Assembly: GCF_022763345.1 (NCBI RefSeq)
Contig: NZ_JALEGS010000105.1
Location: forward strand, 1 to 54,569
DNA length: 54,569 nucleotides
Reading direction: 5' to 3'
From: Phaeodactylibacter sp.
GTDB lineage: Bacteria; Bacteroidota; Bacteroidia; Chitinophagales; Saprospiraceae
Under the pieces are notes generated by a model. That model was given only the letters and a program-made list of their open reading frames with translations, made no database searches and was not told the DNA's origin. A program made the position numbers and the translations under genes. This document shows, in pieces, positions 15,917-24,951 of the stretch (position 1 is its first letter; each line of letters begins with the position of its first letter).

Positions 15917-17734
15917 ATGAAGAAGAGACACTTGAAATGGGTTTTTGCTTTGCTGCTTACAGGCACCCTCACTACCTTAACCTTTGGACAGGACCGGCAG
16001 CTGGCCAATCAGTATTACCGGGACGGCGAGTTTGAGAAGGCTTCCGTTTTGTACGAGCAGCTGTACAAAGAGTCGAATTATAACGATTTCTATTTTGACC
16101 GCTACATTGAGTCGCTCATGTCTATGGACGACTATGATGCCAGTGAGAAAGCCATTAAAAAACACCTGCGGCGCGACCCCGATAATGTACAGACCTACGT
16201 TACGTACGGAAAGCTGCTGGAGCGGCAGGTGAGAAATGACGAGGCAGAAGAAATGTACAAGACGGCTATTGAGAAGCTGCCCAAGAATCAGATACAGGTC
16301 ACAAGACTGGCCAATGCCTTCATGACGCTCACGAAATACGATCTGGCTATTGCTGCCTATGAACGGGGGGCGGAAATGCTAAAAAACAGGGACATCTTTG
16401 CCTATGACTTGGGTGAATTATACCGGCGCAAGGGAGATATTCCCAAAATGATCGAAAACTATTTGGTCAGTATAGAAGCGGAGCCCAACCGTATCACCCG
16501 GGTAAAGTCTATCCTGCAGCGCTACCTGAATGCAGAGGATTACCTGGAAGTGCAAAAACAACTCTACGCCAAGATTCAGGAAGACGCAGACAATCCGCTT
16601 TATCCTGAGCTTCTATCCTGGGTGTTCATCCAGCGAAAGGATTATAACGGGGCACTCCGTCAGATGCGCGCACTGGACCGGCGGTACAACGAAAATGGGG
16701 GTAGGGTCTTTGCCTTAGCCGATATCGCTGCCAACGATGGGGACTACACTGCCGCCATCAAAGCCTACGAGTATATCGTGGATGAAAAAGGCCCTCAGTC
16801 GCCTTACTACCTCGACGCCAAGCGGCAGTCTTTGCGCTCCAAGCGTAAACAGCTCGTTAGTGGGTACGATTACACGATGGAGGAACTGCGGGAGCTGGAA
16901 AAAGAGTACGAAGAATTTCTGACTGAATTTGGCCGCTCTAAAGTGACGGCCAGAATCATCCTCGAGCTCGCTGAGCTGGAAGCCCTCTACATCAATGACC
17001 TCGACAAAGCCATTGAATTGCTCAATCAAATGATTGCTTACCCGAACGTCAACCCGAACGTTCAGGCCAGAGGAAAGCTGTCATTGGCCGATTATTACCT
17101 GATGCAGGGCGAGGTTTGGGAAGCGACACTGCTCTATTCTCAGGTAGATAAAGCGTTTAAGGAAGATCTGCTTGGTCACGAGGCACGCTTCCGGAATGCC
17201 CGCCTGTCTTACTACGCCGGCGATTTTCAGTGGGCACAGGCACAGTTTGATATCCTAAAGTCTTCAACTTCGAAGCTGATTGCCAATGATGCGCTCGATT
17301 TATCCGTATTTATTATGGACAATCTTGGGCTAGATACCACAGAAACAGCGCTCAAGCTGTATGCTGATGCCGACCTGTTGGTGTTCCAGAACCGCTTCGA
17401 GGAGGCTTTCGAAAAGATGGATTCCCTTAAAACTGTTTTTCCTAACCATTCCCTGGGAGACGACGTGCTCTACCTGAAAGCGCAAATTCAAAAGAAAAAG
17501 CGCAACTATGAGCAAGCTGCGGCTCTGCTACAGGAAATAGTAGACAATCATCCGGATGAAATCCGCGCAGACAATGCCCTTTTCCAACTGGCATCGCTTT
17601 ACGAAAATCAGCTGAAGCAGCCGAGTAAAGCACAGGAGCTGTACGAAACGCTATTTATTGATTACTCCAACAGCACACTGGCAGTAGAAGCACGGAAACG
17701 CTACCGCATACTCAGGGGAGACGATATACAGTAG
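15917..17734 (+). CDS. Exported tetratricopeptide-repeat protein
   Basis: About 605 residues from the start chosen at 15917, where a signal peptide (MKKRHLKWVFALLLTGTL) begins; a TTG extension to 15848 would hide it. The mature protein is almost entirely helical TPR-like repeats, for example NQYYRDGEFEKASVLYEQL near the N-terminus and DNALFQLASLYENQLKQPSK near the C-terminus. It is the sort of large periplasmic TPR scaffold often found in Bacteroidota, possibly peripheral to the outer membrane or gliding/secretion apparatus, but no specific partner can be named. A strong terminator lies before it (after tonB) and after it, so it is a single-gene unit. Confidence 0.8.
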   Translation: MKKRHLKWVFALLLTGTLTTLTFGQDRQLANQYYRDGEFEKASVLYEQLYKESNYNDFYFDRYIESLMSMDDYDASEKAIKKHLRRDPDNVQTYVTYGKLLERQVRNDEAEEMYKTAIEKLPKNQIQVTRLANAFMTLTKYDLAIAAYERGAEMLKNRDIFAYDLGELYRRKGDIPKMIENYLVSIEAEPNRITRVKSILQRYLNAEDYLEVQKQLYAKIQEDADNPLYPELLSWVFIQRKDYNGALRQMRALDRRYNENGGRVFALADIAANDGDYTAAIKAYEYIVDEKGPQSPYYLDAKRQSLRSKRKQLVSGYDYTMEELRELEKEYEEFLTEFGRSKVTARIILELAELEALYINDLDKAIELLNQMIAYPNVNPNVQARGKLSLADYYLMQGEVWEATLLYSQVDKAFKEDLLGHEARFRNARLSYYAGDFQWAQAQFDILKSSTSKLIANDALDLSVFIMDNLGLDTTETALKLYADADLLVFQNRFEEAFEKMDSLKTVFPNHSLGDDVLYLKAQIQKKKRNYEQAAALLQEIVDNHPDEIRADNALFQLASLYENQLKQPSKAQELYETLFIDYSNSTLAVEARKRYRILRGDDIQ

Positions 17735-17780
17735 GCGGGCGGTTGCCTTCCTGCCGTGCCAGGCTTGTGATATAAACACA

Positions 17781-17829
17781 AAAGATGGAGCTAAGTACAG
17801 GGCAATTCCTGCTTAGCTCCATCTTTTTT
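17781..17829. terminator. Bidirectional intrinsic terminator between TPR gene and rpmH
   Basis: Long perfect stem AAAGATGGAGCTAAG (17781-17795) with CTTAGCTCCATCTTT (17812-17826) followed by T residues; A-rich on the left flank, so it can end transcripts from both convergent genes. Confidence 0.88.
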
Positions 17830-17899
17830 CGCAGCGTACATTTTTATATCGCACACTGCGCAAGCGTAGTAAGTGAAAGGGGCGAAACTGCCCCTGCTA

Positions 17900-18055
17900 T
17901 TACTTCAGTCGAGTCTCGTTAGAAACGGTCAGCTTCTTCCGGCCCTTCTTCCGGCGGCTTGCCAGTACTTTACGACCGTTTTTCGTTGCCATCCGTGAAC
18001 GGAAACCATGCTTATTCTTACGCTTTCTTCTTGAGGGTTGATATGTACGCTTCAT
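17900..18055 (-). CDS. rpmH: 50S ribosomal protein bL34
   Basis: 51-residue basic protein starting MKRTYQPSRRKRKNKHGF and continuing RSRMATKNGRKVLASRRKKG, which is the bL34 signature. It is too short for ordinary length cut-offs and is easily missed. It lies alone: the usual neighbour rnpA is not adjacent. A near-ideal promoter stands upstream (see the -33/-7 pair at 18110-18140), giving a leader of about 50 bases. It is a structural component of the large ribosomal subunit. Confidence 0.97.
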   Translation of the reverse strand: MKRTYQPSRRKRKNKHGFRSRMATKNGRKVLASRRKKGRKKLTVSNETRLK

Positions 18056-18109
18056 TGCGGTATTTTCTTTATCCTTCTGTGTAAATTCTACCTTTTCTCA
18101 AAAGTGCGA

Positions 18110-18140
18110 CAAAGGTAGGGCATTTGGTTGGAAAGACCAA
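18110..18140 (-). promoter_or_regulatory. Promoter of rpmH
   Basis: On the minus strand a TTG (18140-18138) is followed after 20 bases by TACCTTTG (18117-18110), a full match to the Bacteroidota TTG-N19-TAnnTTTG promoter. Confidence 0.7.
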
Positions 18141-18197
18141 GCCAAATCTTTGATTATTAATAATAGGAGATGCCAGCGGAGTACCTTAGGCGGTACC

Positions 18198-18764
18198 TTA
18201 GATGGTCATAATGTCTTTTTCCTTGCCTTCAACGAGCTTGTCGATCTTGGCAGAGTAAGACTTGGTCATGTTCTCGACCTCCTCTTCCATGCGTTTGCCC
18301 ATGTCTTCCGGGTAGCCGTCTTTCACTGCTTTTTTGAGCTGTTCCATGGCATCGCGGCGGGCACCTCGCAGTCCTACTTTTGATTCTTCAGCAGCCGCTT
18401 TGGCCTGCTTTACCAGTTGTTTACGGCGGTCTTCGGTGAGGGCAGGGATGTTGATGCGGATTACCTCGCCATCATTTTGCGGGGTAAAACCGAGGTTGGC
18501 TTCCATGATCGCTTTTTCGATAGGCTGAATCATGTTTTTCTCCCAGGGCTGAATAACGAGGGTGCGGGAATCAGAAGTGCTTACGTTGGCGACTTGATTT
18601 AGTGGCGTCTGTGAACCATAGTAGGGCACAGTCAGGCCGGAGAGCATGTCCGGGGTAGCTTTGCCCGCACGGATTTTGAGTAGCTCTTTTTGCAGGTGTT
18701 CCACGGCATGGTCCATACCTTCTTTTGCCGCCTCAATATAAATATCAACTTCTTCCTGTTGCAT
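18198..18764 (-). CDS. frr: Ribosome recycling factor
   Basis: 188 residues, the usual length. Family landmarks are the N-terminal helix AAKEGMDHAVEHLQKELLKIRAGKA, here cited in part as HLQKELLKIRAGKATPDML, then VPYYGSQTPLNQVANVS, RTLVIQPWEKNMI and the C-terminal helix with EEEVENMTKSYSAKIDKL. It splits post-termination ribosomes together with EF-G. pyrH, its frequent neighbour, is not in the window. A -7 box on the minus strand at 18852-18845 suggests its own promoter. Confidence 0.96.
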   Translation of the reverse strand: MQQEEVDIYIEAAKEGMDHAVEHLQKELLKIRAGKATPDMLSGLTVPYYGSQTPLNQVANVSTSDSRTLVIQPWEKNMIQPIEKAIMEANLGFTPQNDGEVIRINIPALTEDRRKQLVKQAKAAAEESKVGLRGARRDAMEQLKKAVKDGYPEDMGKRMEEEVENMTKSYSAKIDKLVEGKEKDIMTI

Positions 18765-18844
18765 GAGCGTAAGTTTTAAGCAGTGGATGAATTTGGTTGC
18801 CCCGGGATTTCGGTAAATATTACCGGTTTTTAGCCAGAGCAGGG

Positions 18845-18852
18845 CAAAAATA
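18845..18852 (-). promoter_or_regulatory. Candidate -7 box of frr
   Basis: TATTTTTG on the minus strand, a full TAnnTTTG match 80 bases upstream of frr; no good -33 element seen. Confidence 0.4.
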
Positions 18853-18955
18853 CATAAAATTCGAGCGATTTATTAGGGCTGTGCAGGATTTCGCTTTTTG
18901 ACCGAAACCCCGCCAGCATCTTAGTAATTGCACATTACAGCGCCCATAACTGCGG

Positions 18956-19648
18956 CTAATCCCTTGTGGCAGCAGAGTATCGCATAAACAGATACAGCAG
19001 CATCACAAGCGCCGACAGCGCCGCCGAAACATAAGTCATCGCTGCCCACCAAAGGGCATCCTTAGCGCCTGCCTGCTCCTGCCCGCCGGTTACGCCGCTG
19101 CTTTCCAGCCAGGCCAGCGCTCGTTTGCTGGCATCAAACTCCACAGGCAGGGTGATGAAGCTGAACAGAGCCGTCACCCCAAACGCTACAATCGTGATCA
19201 GCATAATTGAAGGCATGGAAGACAGGGTTAGGAAAGCAATGATCAACAGCCACTGCTGTGCCATCGCCGAGATATTGACCACCGGTACAAGCGCAGAGCG
19301 TACCTGCAACATACTATAGGCTTGTGCATGTTGTACTGCGTGCCCGCATTCGTGTGCGGCTACCGCTGCTGCTGCGATCGTATTGCCCCGGTACACGTCC
19401 GGGCTAAGGCTCACAGTTTTACTTACCGGATTGTAGTGGTCGGTAAGAAAGCCTTGCCCCTCTACGATTTTCACATCGCGTATGCCGTAGTGATCGAGCA
19501 TCCGCTGGGCAATCTGATAACCGGGCAGGCCGGAGCGCAGGGGAATTTGACTATAATGGCTGAACTTGCTCTTCAGCCGCTGGCTGACGAACATGCCGAT
19601 CAGTGACATCACGCCCGCCACAATCATATAGCCCATATCAAAGACCAT
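18956..19648 (-). CDS. YugP-type membrane zinc metallopeptidase
   Basis: 230 residues of the neutral zinc metallopeptidase family typified by YugP. The zinc-binding HExxH reads HECGH (99-103), preceded by RGNTIAAAAVAA and followed by AVQHAQ. An N-terminal membrane segment (about 5-22) and two or three more near residues 120-165 and 205-225 place it in the inner membrane. The physiological substrate is unknown in this family. It follows serS by 42 bases on the same strand and is probably read from the serS promoter. Confidence 0.88.
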   Translation of the reverse strand: MVFDMGYMIVAGVMSLIGMFVSQRLKSKFSHYSQIPLRSGLPGYQIAQRMLDHYGIRDVKIVEGQGFLTDHYNPVSKTVSLSPDVYRGNTIAAAAVAAHECGHAVQHAQAYSMLQVRSALVPVVNISAMAQQWLLIIAFLTLSSMPSIMLITIVAFGVTALFSFITLPVEFDASKRALAWLESSGVTGGQEQAGAKDALWWAAMTYVSAALSALVMLLYLFMRYSAATRD

Positions 19649-19690
19649 AGCTTTGTAATTTTAGGATTCTGTCAGTGCGAATCGTTTGGG

Positions 19691-20968
19691 TTAATCAATC
19701 AGGTCAAAGCCGGTGTAGCTTCGAAGTGCTTTAGGAATAATAATCCCGTTTTCTGTTTGATTGTTCTCCAGCAGGGCGGCAAAAATACGCGCCAATGCCA
19801 GTGCTGAACCGTTCAGGGTGTGCGCCAGCCGGGTGGACTTGCCATCCTTGAACCGGAGCTTCAACCGGTTGCTTTGGTAGGTTTCGAAATTGGACACAGA
19901 GCTCACTTCCAGCCATCTTTGCTGTGCCGCAGAATAGACTTCAAAGTCGAACGTAAGCGCGGCAGTGAAGCCCAGGTCGCCCCCGCAAAGGCGCAGGATA
20001 CGGTAAGGCAGCTCGAGTTTGTCGAGCAGGCCGCCCACGTGCGCAAGCATTTCCTCCAGCGCCTCGTAGGAGCGGTCGGGATGCTCGTAGCGTACAATTT
20101 CCACCTTGTCAAACTGATGCACGCGGTTCAATCCCCTTACATGCGCACCATAAGAACCTGCTTCGCGCCGGAAACAAGGTGTGTATCCGGTCAGTTTCAC
20201 CGGAAAGTCGTCTTCAGACAGGATCTCGTCCCGGAAAATATTAGTGATCGGTACTTCACCGGTAGGGATCAGGTAAAACCCATCCTTTTCTATATGGTAC
20301 ATCTGCCCCTCTTTATCCGGCAGCTGTCCGGTGGCACGGGCGGAATCTTCATTGACGATGAGCGGGGGCAGTATTTCTTCATACCCTGCGCGATTGGCTT
20401 CATCCAGAAAAAAGCTGATGAGCGCCCGCTGAAGGCGAGCCCCTTTGCCCCGGTACAGTGGGAAGCCGGAACCCGTGATTTTGGTGCCCAGCTCCAGGTC
20501 AAAGAGGTTGTATTTTTGAGCCAGCTCCCAGTGCGGCAAAGCTCCATCGCCCATCTCTGGCAAATCTTCGGTCCAGGCTTTATGGACTTCATTGTCGTCC
20601 TCGGTAGAGCCTTTGGGCACAGAAGGGTGCGGAATGTTGGGGACCTGATAAAGAGCTTCGTCCAACTCGGTTTTTATAGATTTCAGGGCATCTTCAAGGC
20701 TGGCTGCCTCCTCTTTGATGTCATTGACCCGGCTGCGTTTTTGTTCAGCTTCGTCTTTTTGGCCTGACTTGAAAAGCTGCCCGATTTCCTTGGAGAGGGT
20801 ATTGCGCTCCGCCAACAGGCTGTCCAGTTCCGTCTGTGTGGCTTTGCGGCGGTCATCAAGATTAATAATGTCGTCTACAATAGATAGTGCTTCATCTGAG
20901 AAGTTGCGGACCTTGAGGCCTTCTTTTACGCGTTCGGTGTTGACTCTCAGAAAGTTAAGTTCCAGCAT
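19691..20968 (-). CDS. serS: Serine--tRNA ligase
   Basis: 425-residue class II aminoacyl-tRNA synthetase. An N-terminal coiled-coil arm (about 30-105, rich in Glu, Lys and Arg) recognises the long variable arm of tRNA-Ser. Motif 2 is visible as TPCFRREAGSYG and motif 3 as LNGSALALARIFAALLENNQ, with the serine-binding TGEVPITNIFRDE segment between. The length and motifs are ordinary. Its promoter overlaps that of the divergent rho gene (see 21048-21087). Confidence 0.97.
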   Translation of the reverse strand: MLELNFLRVNTERVKEGLKVRNFSDEALSIVDDIINLDDRRKATQTELDSLLAERNTLSKEIGQLFKSGQKDEAEQKRSRVNDIKEEAASLEDALKSIKTELDEALYQVPNIPHPSVPKGSTEDDNEVHKAWTEDLPEMGDGALPHWELAQKYNLFDLELGTKITGSGFPLYRGKGARLQRALISFFLDEANRAGYEEILPPLIVNEDSARATGQLPDKEGQMYHIEKDGFYLIPTGEVPITNIFRDEILSEDDFPVKLTGYTPCFRREAGSYGAHVRGLNRVHQFDKVEIVRYEHPDRSYEALEEMLAHVGGLLDKLELPYRILRLCGGDLGFTAALTFDFEVYSAAQQRWLEVSSVSNFETYQSNRLKLRFKDGKSTRLAHTLNGSALALARIFAALLENNQTENGIIIPKALRSYTGFDLID

Positions 20969-21047
20969 GATGCGGTTTTCGTTTACGTATTTTTGCGGGT
21001 GGCAGTGCCCGATCGAACTTATGGAAGAATAATCAGTTTAATTTTTG

Positions 21048-21055
21048 CAAAGATA
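21048..21055 (-). promoter_or_regulatory. -7 box of serS, overlapping the rho promoter region
   Basis: TATCTTTG on the minus strand is a full TAnnTTTG match 80 bases upstream of serS. It lies five bases from the -33 TTG of the rho promoter, so the two polymerases would compete. Confidence 0.5.
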
Positions 21056-21059
21056 CTAT

Positions 21060-21087
21060 TTGAATTCAGAAAATAAACGTATTTTTG
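21060..21087 (+). promoter_or_regulatory. Promoter of rho
   Basis: TTG (21060-21062), 17 bases, then TATTTTTG (21080-21087), a full match to the Bacteroidota consensus. It would give a leader of roughly 340 bases before the rho start at 21432. Confidence 0.65.
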
Positions 21088-21092
21088 TAGCA

Positions 21093-21431
21093 CCAAAGCA
21101 CAAATGCACGCCAATACAGCCTCTGTAAGAGCGATCCAAGGCGCACAAATTCTATCCTGCTTATTCCTGCAAGTTTATAAAGGTTAAGATTTTAAGTGAC
21201 ACGTCATGTGTTTTGGATGTTCCTGAACATCTTATTTAGCTTGAATGAATTCGCTTGCCCCCTGTCTTCAGGAGTGGCTTTCTGGGTTTTACCCAAGAAT
21301 TCATCCATAGGAATAGCAAGAATTTTTCATGCCTCTGCTTTTACTATTTCCCCAAACTCATTCATTTCATTAACCACACAAACCGTCCTTAAGCGACACA
21401 CACATCAAACTCTAAGTAACACAGCGATACT
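21093..21431 (+). promoter_or_regulatory. Long rho leader with C-rich, G-poor 3' half
   Basis: The roughly 340 bases between the predicted start site and the rho ATG hold no convincing gene (an 80-codon frame at 21196-21438 lacks any family feature and overlaps rho). In 21341-21420 I count 26 C and only 4 G, the kind of unstructured, C-over-G stretch that Rho binds as a rut site. In Escherichia coli rho is known to be autoregulated through its leader; the same is inferred here. Confidence 0.45.
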
Positions 21432-23102
21432 ATGTTAGATATATCACAGTTAAACTACATGCTGGTTCCAGAGCTCCGGGAACTAGCCGAAAAACTTGGG
21501 CTTTCCGGTTACAAACGCCTGAATAAGCAAGAACTGATCTACAAAATTTTAGACCATCAGGCTGCCTCTGGCGAAGGTACGGATACGGATTCCGCCGAAG
21601 CAGAAGAAAAGGATAGCAAGCCCAAACGCCGCTCTTCAGACAAAAAGCCTAACCGACGGACCAATGATTCGGATGACGATGAGGACGACAACGGCAAAAG
21701 AGACGGAGGCCGCCGCCGCTCTACACGACGGGTGGTGAAAGTTGCCAATGACGACAATTCGGACAGCAGAAAGCCCGACGAGGACCAGGACGAGGACCAG
21801 GACCTTCCGGAAGAAACGCCCGAAAAGCCAATGGAAAAGCCAAAAGAGGCAGCACCCCGGCCCGAACAAAGAGAGCAAAGCCGGAAAGACGACAAGAAGA
21901 AAAGGGCTGACAGCCCGCCTCCCTCCAAGCGTAAGGAGAAGGAGCCTAAGCCTGAACCTGAAGAGAAGTTTGATATTGAGCTCGATGGTATTATCGAGGG
22001 CGAGGGCATCCTGGAAATGATGCCGGACGGCTACGGCTTCCTGCGCTCTTCCGATTACAACTACCTGACTTCACCTGACGATATCTACGTTTCTCCCTCT
22101 CAGATCAAGCTCTTTGGCTTGCGCACCGGAGATACCGTACGTGGTGCCATTCGCCCTCCAAAGGACGGCGAAAAGTACTTCGCGCTGTTGCGGGTGTCCC
22201 GTATCAATGGCCTTGAGCCTCAGGATATCCGTGACCGGGTACCTTTTGATTACCTCACGCCACTGTTCCCAACGGAGAAGTTCACCCTTACCAGCTCGCC
22301 TACCGGGCGAGATATTGGCAACCGGATGATCGACCTCTTCACGCCGATCGGTAAAGGACAGCGTGGATTGATCGTTGCCCAGCCGAAAACTGGTAAGACC
22401 TTCCTGCTCAAGGATGTGGCCAACGCAATCGCCAAAAACCACCCCGAGTGCTACATGATCGTATTGCTGATCGATGAGCGCCCGGAGGAAGTGACCGATA
22501 TGAAGCGTAGTGTGAATGCAGAAGTGGTCTCCTCTACCTTCGATGAACCTGCTGACAATCACGTGCGTGTAGCGAATATCGTATTGGAAAAAGCCAAGCG
22601 CCTTGTGGAAAGCGGGCATGACGTAGTTATCCTGCTGGATTCTATCACTCGTCTTGCAAGGGCTTACAACACCGTAGCACCTGCCAGTGGCAAGGTACTT
22701 TCCGGTGGTGTGGAAGCGAACGCCCTGCACAAGCCTAAGAAATTCTTCGGTGCTGCCCGTAATATTGAGGACGGTGGCTCTCTGACGATCCTGGCGACTG
22801 CCCTGATCGATACCGGATCCAAGATGGACGGTGTGATCTTCGAAGAATTCAAGGGCACCGGTAACATGGAGCTGCAGCTTGACCGCTCCCTGGCGAACAA
22901 GCGCCTCTACCCTGCGATCGACCTTACCAAGTCGAGCACACGCCGCGAAGACCTTCTGCTGGACAAAGATGCCCTGCAGCGGATGTTTATCCTCCGCAAT
23001 CACCTGGCCGATATGAAGCCGGACGAAGCATTCGAGTTCCTTCGCAAGCACATGGTCAATACCTCTTCCAACGAAGAATTCCTGACTTCCATGAATGGCT
23101 AA
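21432..23102 (+). CDS. rho: Transcription termination factor Rho with long charged insert
   Basis: 556 residues against about 420 for Escherichia coli Rho. The Rho_N helical domain (about 1-45, LVPELRELAEKLGLSGYKRL) is followed by a low-complexity, charged and proline-containing insert (about 46-182), then the RNA-binding cold-shock-like domain (MPDGYGFLRSSDYNYL) and the ATPase core. Walker A is QPKTGKT (317-323); VLLIDERPEEVTD and the C-terminal LVESGHDVVILLDSITRLAR regions are intact. It is a hexameric RNA translocase that ends transcription. The insert is common in Bacteroidota; in Bacteroides thetaiotaomicron a disordered Rho segment has been reported to drive condensate formation. Confidence 0.97.
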   Translation: MLDISQLNYMLVPELRELAEKLGLSGYKRLNKQELIYKILDHQAASGEGTDTDSAEAEEKDSKPKRRSSDKKPNRRTNDSDDDEDDNGKRDGGRRRSTRRVVKVANDDNSDSRKPDEDQDEDQDLPEETPEKPMEKPKEAAPRPEQREQSRKDDKKKRADSPPPSKRKEKEPKPEPEEKFDIELDGIIEGEGILEMMPDGYGFLRSSDYNYLTSPDDIYVSPSQIKLFGLRTGDTVRGAIRPPKDGEKYFALLRVSRINGLEPQDIRDRVPFDYLTPLFPTEKFTLTSSPTGRDIGNRMIDLFTPIGKGQRGLIVAQPKTGKTFLLKDVANAIAKNHPECYMIVLLIDERPEEVTDMKRSVNAEVVSSTFDEPADNHVRVANIVLEKAKRLVESGHDVVILLDSITRLARAYNTVAPASGKVLSGGVEANALHKPKKFFGAARNIEDGGSLTILATALIDTGSKMDGVIFEEFKGTGNMELQLDRSLANKRLYPAIDLTKSSTRREDLLLDKDALQRMFILRNHLADMKPDEAFEFLRKHMVNTSSNEEFLTSMNG

Positions 23103-23124
23103 TTGCTGACATGGGTCTAAATAA

Positions 23125-23163
23125 AAAATCCCCCGCACTGGCAATCGCCGGGCGGGGGATTTT
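23125..23163. terminator. Bidirectional intrinsic terminator between rho and mscS gene
   Basis: GC-rich stem TCCCCCGC (23129-23136) with GCGGGGGA (23152-23159), flanked by an A-run on the left and T residues on the right, serving both convergent genes. Confidence 0.85.
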
Positions 23164-23183
23164 CATTTTAGGAGGAAGCGGCT

Positions 23184-24812
23184 TTAATTTTGACTGTGCT
23201 GCTTCATAAAATCCTGAAGCCGCCGGTCCAGCTCGTTAGGGTCTGTGTTGTAATGCGGCGTGGTTGGCGTAGTGCCTGGCATTTCTTCCAGGTGCAGGGT
23301 TTGGGTAGGGAAGGCAAACCGCACACCAAGGGCTTTCGCCAATTTGAGCACTTCGAGCAGGATTTCGTGCCTGCCTTTTAATTCTTCCGACCAGCTTGGG
23401 GCTTCAAAAAAGATATAAAACAAAATATCCAGTGAGTGTGCCCCCATGCCATTCAGGTGGATCTCGTAGTAGTCTTTGCGCGTAAGCGGGTGGCGGGCAA
23501 CAATACCTTTCAATCCCTCTACAAATTTCTCAATCAGTTCCGGGGGCGTGTCATAAGTCAGCGCAAGCGTGGTACTGTACCGCCGGTATTGCCGTAGCCC
23601 GTAGTTGTTTACCACCATATCTGCCACCTTCCCATTGGGTACATACACCAGGGAATTGGCAAAAGTGCGCACCCGGGTAGACCGGAAGCCGACTTCCTCT
23701 ACCGTACCGTCCACACCAGCGAAATTGATCCAGTCCCCGATTTGGAAGGGCTTGTCCATGAAAATAGTGAGGGAGCCAAAGAGGTTCTTTATGGTGTCCT
23801 GGGCAGCCAGGGCAATGGCTAAGCCGCCGATGGAAATGCCGGCAATAAGGGTGGTGATGTCCACCTGAAATACCCGCAGCATCTGGATGATGGCTCCTGC
23901 AAAAATCAGGAACTGCACCCCGCGTTCGATGACCGGCAGCAGCTGCTCGTCCATTTTGCTCTCGGTCTTTTGGGCGCCCTTTCCGGCATACAGGATAATG
24001 ACGTCCAGGATGCGCAGCAAAATGCCCACTACTAGCCCAATCGTCACCAGTTTGATCACCACAATAGTAAAATTGGCCGCTTCAATGGGGAGCTGCAAGG
24101 TGGGTACGAACAGCTTGAGCATTCTTATCACCACCAGCACGCTGATTAGGCGAGCAATGGTCCAGACCAGCTTGGGCGGCACCAGGGATGGGTAGAGCCG
24201 GGAGTGGGAGAGCTTTCTGACCACAGGTTTGAGCAGCCGGCTAAGTACAAAATGGACCAGAATAGCCAAAATCAAAAGCAGGAGCAAGCCCACCAGTTGC
24301 CAGGCTTTCAGACCCAGTATTTCCCGTTCACCGATATGTGGAATAAGCTGCAGGAGGAGGTCCGTCCCAAAGGGGTAGACCTCTTCGTGCAAGGTGTTGA
24401 TCTGACTGACGGTCTCTTCTGAGTAATACCATCGCCCGTCCACTTTTTCCAGATAAACCTGAGGCAGTTCGTTAGGGAAGGGTGTGAAAACCGATTGTGC
24501 AACCGTGGAATCGACATAATCGGCTTCCTTCGGTATTCGGTTAAGGCGGACGTAAAGGCCAAGCCCATCATAAACCTGCTTGAGCTTGATGGCAAGGCGG
24601 CTTGCCTGGGTGCTGTCGGCTACACCATAAAGCGTGCGGGCGGCAGCAGCGGGCTCATAGGTAGCTGGTTGCAGGTAGTGCAGATGCACCAGTGCTGTAT
24701 TGTGAGGAGTTTCCAGCGTTACGGGTACAGTATCGCTGTTTTGCGCAGACAGCCAAAATGGTGTCAGGAGCGCGGCTAGCAGCAAACGGTAAACAGGCTT
24801 TAGCAATCGCAT
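23184..24812 (-). CDS. MscS-family mechanosensitive channel
   Basis: About 542 residues from the start at 24812, which gives a signal peptide (MRLLKPVYRLLLAALLTPFW); a frame open to 24968 would overlap the divergent gene. A periplasmic domain of about 180 residues precedes several membrane helices (about 185-360). The MscS pore and beta-domain core follows: ISIGGLAIALAAQDTIKNLF and GSLTIFMDKPFQIGDWINF, then GTVEEVGFRSTRVRTFANSL. It belongs to the larger MscS-like channels that release osmolytes on hypo-osmotic shock. It lies alone, with a -7 box at 24844-24837. Confidence 0.93.
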   Translation of the reverse strand: MRLLKPVYRLLLAALLTPFWLSAQNSDTVPVTLETPHNTALVHLHYLQPATYEPAAAARTLYGVADSTQASRLAIKLKQVYDGLGLYVRLNRIPKEADYVDSTVAQSVFTPFPNELPQVYLEKVDGRWYYSEETVSQINTLHEEVYPFGTDLLLQLIPHIGEREILGLKAWQLVGLLLLLILAILVHFVLSRLLKPVVRKLSHSRLYPSLVPPKLVWTIARLISVLVVIRMLKLFVPTLQLPIEAANFTIVVIKLVTIGLVVGILLRILDVIILYAGKGAQKTESKMDEQLLPVIERGVQFLIFAGAIIQMLRVFQVDITTLIAGISIGGLAIALAAQDTIKNLFGSLTIFMDKPFQIGDWINFAGVDGTVEEVGFRSTRVRTFANSLVYVPNGKVADMVVNNYGLRQYRRYSTTLALTYDTPPELIEKFVEGLKGIVARHPLTRKDYYEIHLNGMGAHSLDILFYIFFEAPSWSEELKGRHEILLEVLKLAKALGVRFAFPTQTLHLEEMPGTTPTTPHYNTDPNELDRRLQDFMKQHSQN

Positions 24813-24836
24813 GATTTCATTTTGGTTGGTTCTCTG

Positions 24837-24844
24837 CAAATCTA
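24837..24844 (-). promoter_or_regulatory. Candidate -7 box of the mscS gene
   Basis: TAGATTTG on the minus strand, full TAnnTTTG match 24 bases before the chosen start, which also supports that start. Confidence 0.45.
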
Positions 24845-24951
24845 ATGAATCACTCAGACTAAGTTGGTAAGAGCAGCCCGGACTGTGAAATCCGAACAAG
24901 CCTGTAAACAAAGCCCACCAACGGGCGTTGAGCATCTGACAAAATGGAAAT

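Noticed and set aside
21196..21438. 80-codon frame in the rho leader
   Set aside because: It overlaps the rho start, has no recognisable features, and its codons run through the C-rich unstructured segment.
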